DNA from: Tersicoccus phoenicis
GTDB taxonomy: Bacteria > Actinomycetota > Actinomycetes > Actinomycetales > Micrococcaceae
Direction of reading: 5' to 3'
NCBI RefSeq assembly: GCF_001968835.1
Contig: NZ_MRDE01000072.1
Span: 184,708-248,707 of the forward strand
DNA: 64,000 nucleotides
The number at the start of each line of letters is the position of its first letter. The first letter of the stretch is position 1. The notes below the pieces were generated by a model. The model had not been told where the DNA came from. It saw nothing but the letters and a program-made list of their open reading frames with translations, and searched no databases. The translations under genes and the position numbers were made by a program. Shown piece by piece: positions 25,613 to 33,927 of the stretch.

Positions 25613-26584
25613 TCAGGCCATCGGACCGTACGACGGGCGATCGGCCAGGCGCGGGTCGTCCCGGTCGGGCACCACCATGACGGGGCCCCGAGCGTGCGCC
25701 TGCACTCCGCGGCTGGTCGAGCCGAGGAGCATGCCGGCGAATCCCCCGCGGCCGCGGGTGCCGAGCACAACCAGTCGCACCGACGCCGAGGCGGCCACGA
25801 CGACGTCGACCGGGACACCGTCGATGAGCTCGTAGGAGATGTCCAGGTCCGGGAAGTGATGGCCCAACCAGCGCGTCCCGGCGATCATCTGCTCGTTCAC
25901 GTCGTTGCGCATGCCGTCGCGGTCCAGCGGGGCGGGCACCCACGCCATCGTGGCGGTGATCGGCGGCAGCGCGCACAGCAGGCGCAGCGGCAGGTGGGCG
26001 CGCGTGGCTTCCTCGGCGGCGACGAGCACGGCCATCCGGGCGTGCTCGGACCCGTCCACCGCGGCGACGACGACGTCCTCCACCCGATCGGCCCGCTTGT
26101 CGGCCGGGGGCACGGTGACGACCGGGCAGCGGGCGTGCGCCGGCAGGGCACCGCTGACGGAGCCGAGCAACCGACCCACGAAGCCGCCGCGCCCGCGAGA
26201 GCCGACGACGAGCAGCTGGGCCCGCTCCGACCACGAGAGCAGCACCCCGGCGGCGTCACCGGATTCCACCGCGACCCGCACGTCGACACCGGAGGCGTCG
26301 ACTCCCTTCAGGGCCGCGGTCAGCACGGCGTTCGCACCGTCCCGGATGACGGCGTCGTCGATCGAGGCGTAACCGCCGTCCATGCCGGACGCGGCGAAGA
26401 TCGGCACGCTGTACGCGATCAGGGCGACGAGCGGCGCCTGCCGGCTCCGTGCCGCCGCAACCGCCCAGTCCAGGGCAGCGAGGCTGTGGTCGGACCCGTC
26501 GACACCGACCACCACCGGGAGCGGCTCGGACGGGCCGGTGCCCATTGGGGGCTCGGGTGTGCCGGTCCGGGGCTGGTCGGTCAT
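25613..26584 (-). CDS. Universal stress protein with two Usp domains
   Basis: Tandem UspA fold, 323 residues. Each half carries the ATP-binding signature G-x2-G-x9-G-S/T: VVGSRGRGGFVGRLLGSVSG near residue 132 and VLGTRGRGGFAGMLLGSTSR near 285, and each opens with a Walker-like Asp (VVVGVDGSDHS, VVAAVDGSEHA). Typical of actinomycete stress and dormancy responses. The ATG at 26584 has GAGG 6 bases upstream. Its targets are unknown. Confidence 0.93.
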   Translation of the reverse strand: MTDQPRTGTPEPPMGTGPSEPLPVVVGVDGSDHSLAALDWAVAAARSRQAPLVALIAYSVPIFAASGMDGGYASIDDAVIRDGANAVLTAALKGVDASGVDVRVAVESGDAAGVLLSWSERAQLLVVGSRGRGGFVGRLLGSVSGALPAHARCPVVTVPPADKRADRVEDVVVAAVDGSEHARMAVLVAAEEATRAHLPLRLLCALPPITATMAWVPAPLDRDGMRNDVNEQMIAGTRWLGHHFPDLDISYELIDGVPVDVVVAASASVRLVVLGTRGRGGFAGMLLGSTSRGVQAHARGPVMVVPDRDDPRLADRPSYGPMA

Positions 26585-26705
26585 GGCATCCTCGCTTCCT
26601 GTGATCTACGGTTTGCGAAAACTTGTGCTCGTGCCCCGAGCGTACCGTCGTGCCTGTCGGGATCGTGGCGTTCATCACGCGGATGACGCGAGGAGGAGAG
26701 CAAAC

Positions 26706-28253
26706 GTGATCGAACGGTTACGATTCTTGAGCACTCGGCACGGGCGAAGGGCAACAGCTATGCGCGCACACTCACCGGCACCGGCTGGCACCGGCGCCGA
26801 AGCGACAACGCGGCCCCACGGCCGTGTCGACCGGTTCTTCCACATCAGCGCCCGGGGTTCGACGGTGCCCCGCGAGGTCCGCGGCGGGCTGGCCACCTTC
26901 TTCGCGATGAGTTACATCGTCGTACTCAACCCGCTCGTCCTCGCGGGTCCCGACTCGGCCGGGAACATGCTGGGCATCCCGCGCGTCGCCGCCGTCACGG
27001 CACTGGTGGCCGGCATCATGACGCTGCTGATGGGCCTGTGGGCCAAATACCCGTTCGCCATCGCGACGGGCCTGGGCGTGAACGCCCTGGTGTCCATCAC
27101 GGTGGCGACCCAGCCCGGTCTGACCTGGCCCGATATGATGGGCCTCGTCATCCTCGCCGGCCTGGCCATGCTGCTCCTGGTCGCCACCGGCTTCCGGGAG
27201 GCGGTGTTCCGCGCGGTCCCGGAGGGCCTGAAGACGGCGATCGTCGTCGGCATCGGCCTGTTCATCGCCTTGATCGGTCTGGTCAACGCCGGGTTCGTGC
27301 GCCGCGTCCCGGACGCGGCGGGTACCACCGTCCCGGTCGGCCTCGGCTTCGACGGCAAACTGGTCGGCTGGCCGACCCTGGTGTTCCTGTTCGGCCTCGC
27401 CCTGACCATCGCCCTGGTGGTCAGGAAAGTGCGCGGCGCCATTCTGATCGGCATCATCGCGGCCACCGTGCTCGCCAACATTCTCGAGTCCGTCTTCCGC
27501 ATCGGCCCCACCTTCCTGGGACCGGACACCCCGCCGAACCAGCAGGGCTGGTCCCTCGTGGTCCCGTCCATGCCGGCGTGGTCGGCTCCGGACCTGAGCT
27601 TGATCGGAAACGTCAGTCTCTTCGGTTCCTTCACTCAGCTCGGGGGCGTCTCGGCGCTGCTGCTCGCGTTCGTGATCCTGCTCAGCATCTTCTTCGACGC
27701 CATGGGCACCATGGTCGGGCTGGGCAACGAGGCCGGGTTGACCGACGAGCACGGGAACCTGCCGCGGGTCAACCGGGTGCTGCTGGTGGACGCGCTCGGC
27801 GCGGTCGCCGGCGGCGGCGCCTCGATCTCCTCCAATCAGATCTTCGTCGAGTCCGGGGCCGGGATCGGGGAAGGCGCCCGCACCGGCCTGGCCAACGTCG
27901 TCACCGGCGTCCTGTTCCTGCTCGCCATGTTCCTGACGCCGCTGATCTACCTGGTGCCGTTCGAGGCCGTGGCTCCCGCGCTCGTCGTCGTCGGATTCAT
28001 GATGGCCTCCCAGGTCGGGCGCATCGACTGGAGCGACGTGGGGATCGCGCTGCCCGCGTTCCTCACCTTCGCCCTGATGCCGTTCACCTACTCGATCGCC
28101 AACGGTCTCGGCGCCGGATTCGTCTCCTACACCCTGATCCGCCTGGTGCAGGGCCGTGCCCGCGACATCCACCCGCTGATGTACGCGGTGGCCGGCGCGT
28201 TCGTCCTGTTCTTCGCCGTCGGCGCCATCCAGCAGGCCGCCGGCATCTCCTGA
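26706..28253 (+). CDS. Purine/xanthine permease, AzgA-like (NCS2 superfamily)
   Basis: Proton-coupled nucleobase uptake across the inner membrane. About 12-14 helices; seen are the AzgA-type N-terminal block REVRGGLATFFAMSYIVVLN, the signature GLGVNALVSI near helix 3, FFDAMGTMVGLGNEAGL, and GGGASISSNQIFVESGAGIG, which lines the substrate site. I chose GTG at 26706 because GAGGAGAG lies 6 bases upstream; ATG at 26760 is a shorter option without a ribosome site. 515 residues. The exact base (adenine, guanine or hypoxanthine) is not resolved. Divergent from the Usp gene. Confidence 0.88.
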   Translation: MIERLRFLSTRHGRRATAMRAHSPAPAGTGAEATTRPHGRVDRFFHISARGSTVPREVRGGLATFFAMSYIVVLNPLVLAGPDSAGNMLGIPRVAAVTALVAGIMTLLMGLWAKYPFAIATGLGVNALVSITVATQPGLTWPDMMGLVILAGLAMLLLVATGFREAVFRAVPEGLKTAIVVGIGLFIALIGLVNAGFVRRVPDAAGTTVPVGLGFDGKLVGWPTLVFLFGLALTIALVVRKVRGAILIGIIAATVLANILESVFRIGPTFLGPDTPPNQQGWSLVVPSMPAWSAPDLSLIGNVSLFGSFTQLGGVSALLLAFVILLSIFFDAMGTMVGLGNEAGLTDEHGNLPRVNRVLLVDALGAVAGGGASISSNQIFVESGAGIGEGARTGLANVVTGVLFLLAMFLTPLIYLVPFEAVAPALVVVGFMMASQVGRIDWSDVGIALPAFLTFALMPFTYSIANGLGAGFVSYTLIRLVQGRARDIHPLMYAVAGAFVLFFAVGAIQQAAGIS

Positions 28254-28281
28254 CGTTCCAGCCCGCGCACAGCAACTCCCG

Positions 28282-28394
28282 CGAGTGTACGGACGACGTG
28301 GGAGGTCGGGTTCGCGCCGAGTGTACGGACGGCGTCGCCATCACCGCCGGATGAGCGCAATTGCCGCACACTCGGCGGTCGGGTTCGCGCCGAG
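28282..28394. repeat. Intergenic repeat block between azgA-like and CoA-transferase genes
   Basis: Two units of CGAGTGTACGGACGRCGT (28282-28299, 28318-28335) lie 36 bases apart. An identical 18-base unit GGTCGGGTTCGCGCCGAG occurs at 28304-28321 and 28377-28394. An inverted relative, CGCACACTCG, lies at 28365-28374. The block fills the convergent gap and could form alternative hairpins. Confidence 0.75.
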
Positions 28395-28411
28395 AGCGCC
28401 GAGAGGCCCCC

Positions 28412-29041
28412 TCAGACGGCGACGGGCGCCCCGGTCCGCTCGACCAGCTCCTCGGCGGTGACGTCGGGGGCCAGTTCGACGAGGGCGAGCCCGTCGTCGG
28501 TGACGTCGAGGACCCCGAGATCGGTGATGATCCGGTTGATCACCTTCGCCCCGGTCAGCGGCAGATCGCACTCGGCCAAGATCTTCGGGGAGCCGTCCTT
28601 CGCGCAGTGCTCCATCAGCACGATCCGTTTCCGGGCACCGTGCACCAGATCCATGGCGCCGCCCATCCCCTTGACCATCTTGCCCGGGATCATCCAGTTC
28701 GCCAGGTCCCCGGCGGCGGAGACCTGCATGCCGCCGAGAATGGCCACGTCGATCTTGCCGCCACGGATCATGCCGAAGCTGGTCGCGGAGTCGAAGAAGG
28801 AAGCACCGGGCAGCGTCGTCACCGTCTCCTTGCCGGCGTTGATGAGGTCGGGGTCGACGGTGTCCTCGGTCGGGTACGGGCCGACGCCGAGGATGCCGTT
28901 CTCGGACTGGAACATGATGAACCGGCCCTCGGGGATGTAGTTGGGCACCAGGGTGGGCAGCCCGATGCCGAGGTTGACGAACGCGCCGTCGGGCAGTTCC
29001 TGCGCGGCCCGGGCCGCCATCTGCTCACGGGTCCAGGCCAT
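28412..29041 (-). CDS. scoB: 3-oxoacid CoA-transferase, subunit B
   Basis: Moves CoA from succinyl-CoA to acetoacetate or a similar 3-oxoacid. 209 residues. The catalytic Glu is in [14 protein letters not shown] near residue 46, after [15 protein letters not shown]; the rest matches subunit B ([23 protein letters not shown], quoted in part). GGAGG precedes the ATG at 29041, one base past the subunit A stop. A longer start at 29119 would overlap subunit A. Last gene of the transporter-dehydrogenase-transferase operon. The beta-ketoadipate version (PcaJ) is the main alternative. Confidence 0.88.
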   Translation of the reverse strand: MAWTREQMAARAAQELPDGAFVNLGIGLPTLVPNYIPEGRFIMFQSENGILGVGPYPTEDTVDPDLINAGKETVTTLPGASFFDSATSFGMIRGGKIDVAILGGMQVSAAGDLANWMIPGKMVKGMGGAMDLVHGARKRIVLMEHCAKDGSPKILAECDLPLTGAKVINRIITDLGVLDVTDDGLALVELAPDVTAEELVERTGAPVAV

Positions 29042-29042
29042 G

Positions 29043-29906
29043 TCAGTTCCCTCCGTCGCGCGCGGCAGTGCCCGCGGCAGTGATAGTGCGCTTCTCGATC
29101 GGCTTGGTGATGTCCGCACCGACGGGCAGCACCCGGTGCACGTACACGCCCGGCAGGTGGATCTGGTCCGGGTCCAGCTCGCCCGGTTCGACCACCTCCT
29201 CGGCCTGGACGATGCAGACCTTCCCGGCCATCGCGGCCAGCGGGTTGAAGTTCCGGGCCGCCTTGTTGAACACGAGGTTGCCGTAGAGGTCCGCCTTCAG
29301 CGCGTGCACGAGCGCGTAGTCGGCGACGATCGCTTCCTCGAGGACGAACTCCGTGGCGGTGCCGCCGTGGCTGAACTCCCGCACTTCCTTTGGCGGCGAG
29401 GCGAGCGCGACGCCGCCGTCGCCGTCGTACCGGCGGGGCAGCCCCCCGTCGGCGATCTGCGTGCCGACGCCGGCCTGGGTGAAGAACGCGGCGATGCCGG
29501 AGCCGCCGGCCCGCAGCTTCTCGGCCAGGGTGCCCTGCGGCATCAGTTCCACCTCGAGCTCGCCGGAGAGGAACTGGCGGGCGAACTCCTTGTTCTCCCC
29601 GACGTAGGAGGAGTACATCTTCCGGATCCGGCCGGCCATCAGCAGCACGCCGAGACCGGCCTCGTCGACCCCGCAGTTGTTGGAGGCGATGGCCAGGTCC
29701 GTCGCACCCGAGGCGAGGACGCCGTCGATGAGGATCTGCGGCACGCCGCACAGCCCGAACCCGCCGACGGCGAGCAGGGCGCCGTCGCCGATGCCGGCGA
29801 CGGCCTCCTCGATGGTGGCGACCACCTTGCTGCCGGGCCGCTGCGCGAGCGTTCCCGCTGCGCCGGCCGTCCCCGTGCCGTGATCCACCGTGCTGTCCTG
29901 ACTCAC
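29043..29906 (-). CDS. scoA: 3-oxoacid CoA-transferase, subunit A
   Basis: Partner of subunit B, 287 residues, binding CoA. Seen: [53 protein letters not shown], and [20 protein letters not shown], all standard for subunit A. I chose GTG at 29906: it overlaps the dehydrogenase stop as GTGA and has GGAG 7 bases upstream. An ATG at 29918 would add MERT and is possible. With the hydroxybutyrate dehydrogenase and transporter upstream, the pair most likely activates acetoacetate. Confidence 0.88.
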   Translation of the reverse strand: MSQDSTVDHGTGTAGAAGTLAQRPGSKVVATIEEAVAGIGDGALLAVGGFGLCGVPQILIDGVLASGATDLAIASNNCGVDEAGLGVLLMAGRIRKMYSSYVGENKEFARQFLSGELEVELMPQGTLAEKLRAGGSGIAAFFTQAGVGTQIADGGLPRRYDGDGGVALASPPKEVREFSHGGTATEFVLEEAIVADYALVHALKADLYGNLVFNKAARNFNPLAAMAGKVCIVQAEEVVEPGELDPDQIHLPGVYVHRVLPVGADITKPIEKRTITAAGTAARDGGN

Positions 29907-30700
29907 CGTGCGCTCCATCCGCCGTCCATCGTGTACGAGGCGCCGGTCACCATCCCCGCGTGCTCGGAGACCAGCCACAGGGCCAACGATGCCACCTCCT
30001 CCGGCTCTACGAGCCGCTTGATGCTGCTCTCCGCCAGCATGATCCGCTCGACCACCTCGTGTTCCGCCAGCCCGTGCACCTGCGCCTGGTCGGCGATCTG
30101 CTGCTGCACGAGCGGCGTGTTGACGTAGGCGGGGTTGATGCAGTTGCTGGTGACGCCGTGCGGGCCGCCCTCCAGGGCCGTCGTCTTCGACAGCCCCTCG
30201 AGGCCGTGTTTGGCGGCGACGTATGCGCTCTTGTAGGCGGACGCACGCAACCCGTGCACGGAGGAGATGTTGACGATCCGGCCCCAGCCCCGCGCGTACA
30301 TGTGCGGAAGGACGGACCGGATCAGCATGAACGGGGCTTCGAGCATCAGGGTGATGATCCGGGAGAAGTCGGCCGGGTCGAACTGCTCGATCGGACTGAC
30401 GTGCTGGATGCCGGCGTTGTTGACCAGGATGTCGATCGCCGCGTCGGCGGGGGGCCGGTCCAGTACCGCCAGGTCGGTCAGGTCCACGGTCCACGGCGTC
30501 CCGCCGATCTGGCCGGCGACGTCCCGGACGCCGTCGTCGTCCCGGTCGGCGGCGATGACGTGCGCGCCCCGGTCGGCCAGTGCCCGGGCGATGGCGGACC
30601 CGATGCCGCTCGCGGCGCCGGTGACCAGGGCGGTCCGCCCGGTCAGGTCGGCCGCCGCGGCGGGCGCGAGGGTGGTGCTGGTGGGGGACGAGGTGCTCAC
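29903..30700 (-). CDS. SDR dehydrogenase, probable 3-hydroxybutyrate dehydrogenase
   Basis: NAD-linked oxidation of (R)-3-hydroxybutyrate to acetoacetate. 265 residues with the Rossmann motif VTGAASGIGSAIARAL, NNAG, the catalytic Ser in VNISSVHG and Tyr/Lys in YVAAKHG. The Gln-rich lid VNTPLVQQQIADQAQVHGL resembles known 3-hydroxybutyrate dehydrogenases, which bind substrate with such glutamines. GTG at 30700 overlaps the transporter stop as GTGA; GAGAAGGGA lies upstream. Position between transporter and CoA-transferase supports ketone-body use. Confidence 0.85.
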   Translation of the reverse strand: MSTSSPTSTTLAPAAAADLTGRTALVTGAASGIGSAIARALADRGAHVIAADRDDDGVRDVAGQIGGTPWTVDLTDLAVLDRPPADAAIDILVNNAGIQHVSPIEQFDPADFSRIITLMLEAPFMLIRSVLPHMYARGWGRIVNISSVHGLRASAYKSAYVAAKHGLEGLSKTTALEGGPHGVTSNCINPAYVNTPLVQQQIADQAQVHGLAEHEVVERIMLAESSIKRLVEPEEVASLALWLVSEHAGMVTGASYTMDGGWSAR

Positions 30701-32079
30701 GCGGTTCCCTTCTCGGCCAGCAGGCGCTGCCGGTCCTCGTCGTCGACGTCGTGTAGGGAGATTCCTCGAGTCTCGCGGATCCAGGCGACGGAGGCCAACG
30801 TGACGACGCAGGCGAGGGCGAGGTAGATCGCGATCGGCACGGACGACTCGAACTCCTTGAGCAGCCACGCACCGATGGTCGGGGCGAGGGAGCCGGCGAT
30901 CAGCGAGGTGACCTGATAGCCGAGGGAGACGCCGGAGTAGCGCATCCGCGTCGGGAACATCTCCGCCATGATGGCCGGCTGCCCCGCGTACATCAGGCCG
31001 TGGAACAGCAGGCCGATGACGATGGCGGCGAGGATGACGACGGTGCTGCGCGTGTCGAACATCGGGAACGCGAAGAAGCCCCACGTGGCGGAGAGGACGG
31101 CCCCGACGGCGTAGACGGGGCGGCGGCCGATGCGGTCGGTCAGCCCGCCCCACAGCGGCACGGTGATGAAGTGAATGACGTGCGCGATGAACATCAGACC
31201 GAGGATCTCGGCGGTGTTGACCTTGAGCTGCGTCAGGTAGAACAGCGAGAAGGTGACCACCAAGTAGTACATGATGTTCTCGGCCAGGCGCAGGCCCATA
31301 GCGCCGAACACGCCCTTGGGGTAGCGGCGGAACACCTCGACGACGCCGTAGGACTGGGCCTTCGACTCCTCGACCTCGCTCTGTACCTGCGCGAAGATCG
31401 GCGCGTCGGTGATGCGGGTGCGGATGTAGTAACCGACGACGACGATCACGGCGGAGAGCCAGAAGGCGATCCGCCAGCCCCAGCCGAGGAACTGGGCGCT
31501 GGTCAGTGTGGTCGAGAGGATCCACAGCACGGCGGTGGCGAGCAGGTTGCCACCCGGGACGGCGGCCTGCGGCCACGCGGCCCAGAAGCCCCGGCGCCGG
31601 TTCGGGGCGTGCTCGGCCACGAGCAGCACGGCACCGCCCCACTCCCCGCCGACGGCGAAGCCCTGCAGGAATCGAAGGACCACCAGCAGCAGCGGCGCGG
31701 CGTAGCCGATGGTGGCGAAGTCCGGCAGGCAACCCATCAGGAAGGTCGAGACGCCGACCAGGATGATCGCCACCTGGAGCAGATACTTGCGGCCGAACCT
31801 GTCGCCGAAGTGGCCGAAGACGATGCCGCCCAGGGGCCGGGCGATGAAGCCCACCGCATAGGTGAGCATGATCTGGATGAAGCCGTCGATCTCGCTCGTG
31901 CCCTGCGGGAAGAACGTCTTGTTGAAGACGAGGGCCGCGGCGGAGGCGTAGAGGAAGAACTCGTACCACTCCACGACGGTGCCCGCCATGGACGCAGCGA
32001 CGACGCGACGGAGGTCTCGGCGGCTGGGATGGGGATCGCGGGCGGCGGACGTGGCGGCCACGTTGCTCGGCGTGCTCAT
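30697..32079 (-). CDS. MFS transporter, metabolite:H+ symporter (MHS) family
   Basis: A 460-residue 12-helix importer for an organic acid. Seen: the N-terminal VVEWYEFFLYASAAALVFNK typical of MHS members, the cytosolic motif FGHFGDRFGRKYLL between helices 2 and 3, and GLTDRIGRRPVY in the second half. The ATG at 32079 has AGGAG 6 bases upstream. As first gene of an operon for hydroxybutyrate dehydrogenase and CoA-transferase, it probably imports 3-hydroxybutyrate or acetoacetate. Divergent from the LysR gene. Confidence 0.88.
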   Translation of the reverse strand: MSTPSNVAATSAARDPHPSRRDLRRVVAASMAGTVVEWYEFFLYASAAALVFNKTFFPQGTSEIDGFIQIMLTYAVGFIARPLGGIVFGHFGDRFGRKYLLQVAIILVGVSTFLMGCLPDFATIGYAAPLLLVVLRFLQGFAVGGEWGGAVLLVAEHAPNRRRGFWAAWPQAAVPGGNLLATAVLWILSTTLTSAQFLGWGWRIAFWLSAVIVVVGYYIRTRITDAPIFAQVQSEVEESKAQSYGVVEVFRRYPKGVFGAMGLRLAENIMYYLVVTFSLFYLTQLKVNTAEILGLMFIAHVIHFITVPLWGGLTDRIGRRPVYAVGAVLSATWGFFAFPMFDTRSTVVILAAIVIGLLFHGLMYAGQPAIMAEMFPTRMRYSGVSLGYQVTSLIAGSLAPTIGAWLLKEFESSVPIAIYLALACVVTLASVAWIRETRGISLHDVDDEDRQRLLAEKGTA

Positions 32080-32270
32080 GGTGTGCTCCTGACTGACGGC
32101 ATCATCCCGGATCCCGGATGGTCGTCCTAGCGAGGTCGTCGTTGACGCCGGTGCGAGGGGTGGCCCGGCCGGTGCGAGTGGACGGGTACCGATGTGATCC
32201 ATGCCACCGGTTGTCAGCAGTGTAGGGAGGCACCGGGTGGCCGCGGCAATGACCAGGACAGCAGAAGCGA

Positions 32271-32286
32271 TCTGCAAGAATGCAGA
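32271..32286. promoter_or_regulatory. Inverted repeat at the LysR gene start
   Basis: TCTGCA-AGAA-TGCAGA, perfect 6-bp arms, overlapping the LysR start codon (32280). It fits a LysR self-control box; effect on the divergent transporter operon is possible. Confidence 0.5.
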
Positions 32287-33206
32287 CCATGGCACTCGGT
32301 CCCCTGCCTGCAGCTGCTCCGATCGCAGACGACCTGCTCGTCTTCCTGGCAGTCGCCCGGTCCGGGACCTATGTCACCGCCGCCGACGATCTGGGCATGA
32401 ACCACACGACTGTCTCCCGGCGGGTGGCCGCCCTGGAGGGTCGACTCGGCGGGCGGCTGCTGGTCCGGTCGCCGTCGGGCTGGGAGCTGACCGAACTGGG
32501 CCGGTCCGCGCTGGCGGAGGCCGAGCAGGTCGAGGCCGCCGTCGACCGGTTGCGCGGCGACCGGGAGGCGCCCGCGCTGAGCGGGGTGATCCGGCTCAGC
32601 GCCACCGACGGGTTCAGCGCGCTGGTCGTGCCGCCCGCGGTCGCCCGGCTGCGGCGGCGGCACCCGAGCATCGCCGTCGAGATCGTCACCACCACCCGCC
32701 GCGCCCTGCAGCACCGGGCCGGGCTGGATCTGGAGGTGGTGGTCGGCAGACCCGAGGTCCGGCGGGCGGAGGCGCTGTGGCTCGCCGACTACCGGTTGGG
32801 ACTCTACGGGTCGCGTGCGTGGCTGGCCGAGCACGGGACGCCCTCGTCCGTGGCCGAGTTGACCGGGGCACCGCTGATCTACTTCATCGACTCGATGCTC
32901 AGCGTGGACCCGCTGGACGCGGCGCCGCGGATCCTGCCGGCCATGCGCGACGCTCTGACCTCGACGAACGTGTTCGTGCACGTGGAGGCGACCCGCGGCG
33001 GCGCCGGGCTCGGCCTGCTGCCCTGCTTCATCGCGGACCGGCACGAGGACCTGGTCCGGCTGTTCCCGGCCGTGGTGTCCGAGACGCTGGGGTACTGGCT
33101 GGTCAGCCGGCGGGAGGCGCTCCGGCAGCCGACGGTCGCGGCGTTCGTGACGGAGTTGCGGGCGCAAGTGGACCGGATGCGGGAGGCGCTGCTGCCCCCC
33201 GGGTGA
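32280..33206 (+). CDS. LysR-family regulator
   Basis: A 308-residue LysR-type regulator. The helix-turn-helix lies at about residues 18-76 (DLLVFLAVARSGTYVTAADD, then NHTTVSRRVAALEGRLGGRL), followed by the effector domain with LSGVIRLSATDGFSALVVPP. Start at ATG 32280; a second ATG is at 32289. It is divergent from the ketone-body operon across 200 bases, the usual arrangement for a LysR protein and its target. The inducer may be 3-hydroxybutyrate or acetoacetate; this is inferred. Confidence 0.88.
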   Translation: MQTMALGPLPAAAPIADDLLVFLAVARSGTYVTAADDLGMNHTTVSRRVAALEGRLGGRLLVRSPSGWELTELGRSALAEAEQVEAAVDRLRGDREAPALSGVIRLSATDGFSALVVPPAVARLRRRHPSIAVEIVTTTRRALQHRAGLDLEVVVGRPEVRRAEALWLADYRLGLYGSRAWLAEHGTPSSVAELTGAPLIYFIDSMLSVDPLDAAPRILPAMRDALTSTNVFVHVEATRGGAGLGLLPCFIADRHEDLVRLFPAVVSETLGYWLVSRREALRQPTVAAFVTELRAQVDRMREALLPPG

Positions 33207-33227
33207 CGTGTGTGCCGCGCGGTCGGC

Positions 33228-33262
33228 CGTGGGTGCAATATGCACCCACGCGGGTGTACGGT
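33228..33262 (+). promoter_or_regulatory. VapBC promoter with 23-bp palindromic operator
   Basis: CGTGGGTGCA-ATA-TGCACCCACG (33228-33250) has perfect 10-bp arms. A -10 box TACGGT (33257-33262) lies 7 bases before the vapB ATG at 33269, so the transcript is probably leaderless; the palindrome covers the -35 region. This is the normal layout for toxin-antitoxin autorepression. Confidence 0.8.
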
Positions 33263-33268
33263 TGCCGC

Positions 33269-33511
33269 ATGCCGAAAGTCATGCACATCCGCGACGTTCC
33301 CGACGACGTGCACGACGCCATCGCTCGGGCCGCTCGGGCGGAAGGGCTGTCGCTGACCAGGTACATGCAGCGCGAGTTGGAGCATCTCGCCAGGCGTGCA
33401 CAGATCGTGCGCGACAACGTCGAGGTCGTCCGCCGCACGCAGGAACGCGTGCGGGGTCGATCGGACCGCGACACCATCCTGGCCGTTCTGCACGACGGAC
33501 GCGGCGATTGA
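33269..33511 (+). CDS. vapB: VapB-type antitoxin
   Basis: 80-residue antitoxin predicted to neutralise the following PIN-domain RNase and to repress the operon. The N-terminus KVMHIRDVPDDVHDAIARAA is a ribbon-helix-helix fold, as in VapB/FitA types, followed by LSLTRYMQRELEHLAR. The C-terminal part (NVEVVRRTQERVRGRSDRDT) would wrap the toxin. The ATG at 33269 is leaderless by position. It overlaps vapC by 4 bases (TTGA). Confidence 0.85.
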   Translation: MPKVMHIRDVPDDVHDAIARAARAEGLSLTRYMQRELEHLARRAQIVRDNVEVVRRTQERVRGRSDRDTILAVLHDGRGD

Positions 33512-33885
33512 AGATTGTTGACGCCGGCGTCGTCGTCGAACTGCTCGCCGGAGGGCTCGACCCGGGGAAGCTGGGCGGCGAAGAACTGGCGAGTCCGCAC
33601 CTGATCGACAGTGAAGTGACTCATGTGCTGCGTGGCCTGGTCAGCCGCGGCGCGCTCAGTGAGGAGCAAGGGGTCCTCGCGCTGGAGGGTTTCATCGAGC
33701 TGACGCTGACCAGGTTTCCGGCCGACTGGCTCCGGCCGCGGATCTGGGAGTTGAGGCACAATCTGAGCGGTTACGACGCCACGTACGTCGCTCTGGCGGA
33801 ATCGACCGGTGCCAGTGCGTTGCTGACCACGGACACCCGACTGGCTCGGGCTCCCGGGCCTCGGTGCCGGATCGACCTGGTGTGA
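33508..33885 (+). CDS. vapC: VapC-type PIN-domain ribonuclease toxin
   Basis: 125 residues of the PIN fold, an Mg-dependent RNase. Acidic residues expected in the active site appear in KIVDAGVVVELL (Asp5), IDSEVTHVLRG, YDATYVALAE near residue 90 and TTDTRLARA near 108. The start is TTG at 33508 overlapping the antitoxin stop as TTGA; no other start fits the fold, and a GTG-type start further upstream would lie inside vapB. The RNA target is not predictable here. Confidence 0.87.
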   Translation: MKIVDAGVVVELLAGGLDPGKLGGEELASPHLIDSEVTHVLRGLVSRGALSEEQGVLALEGFIELTLTRFPADWLRPRIWELRHNLSGYDATYVALAESTGASALLTTDTRLARAPGPRCRIDLV

Positions 33886-33927
33886 ACCGGCCGCGACGCG
33901 CGCATACCGGCGAAAGGACGGCCTTCG

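Noticed and set aside
29043..30872. Long minus-strand frame joining the CoA-transferase A gene to sequence upstream
   Set aside because: The upstream half lies out of frame inside the SDR gene; the real start is GTG at 29906.
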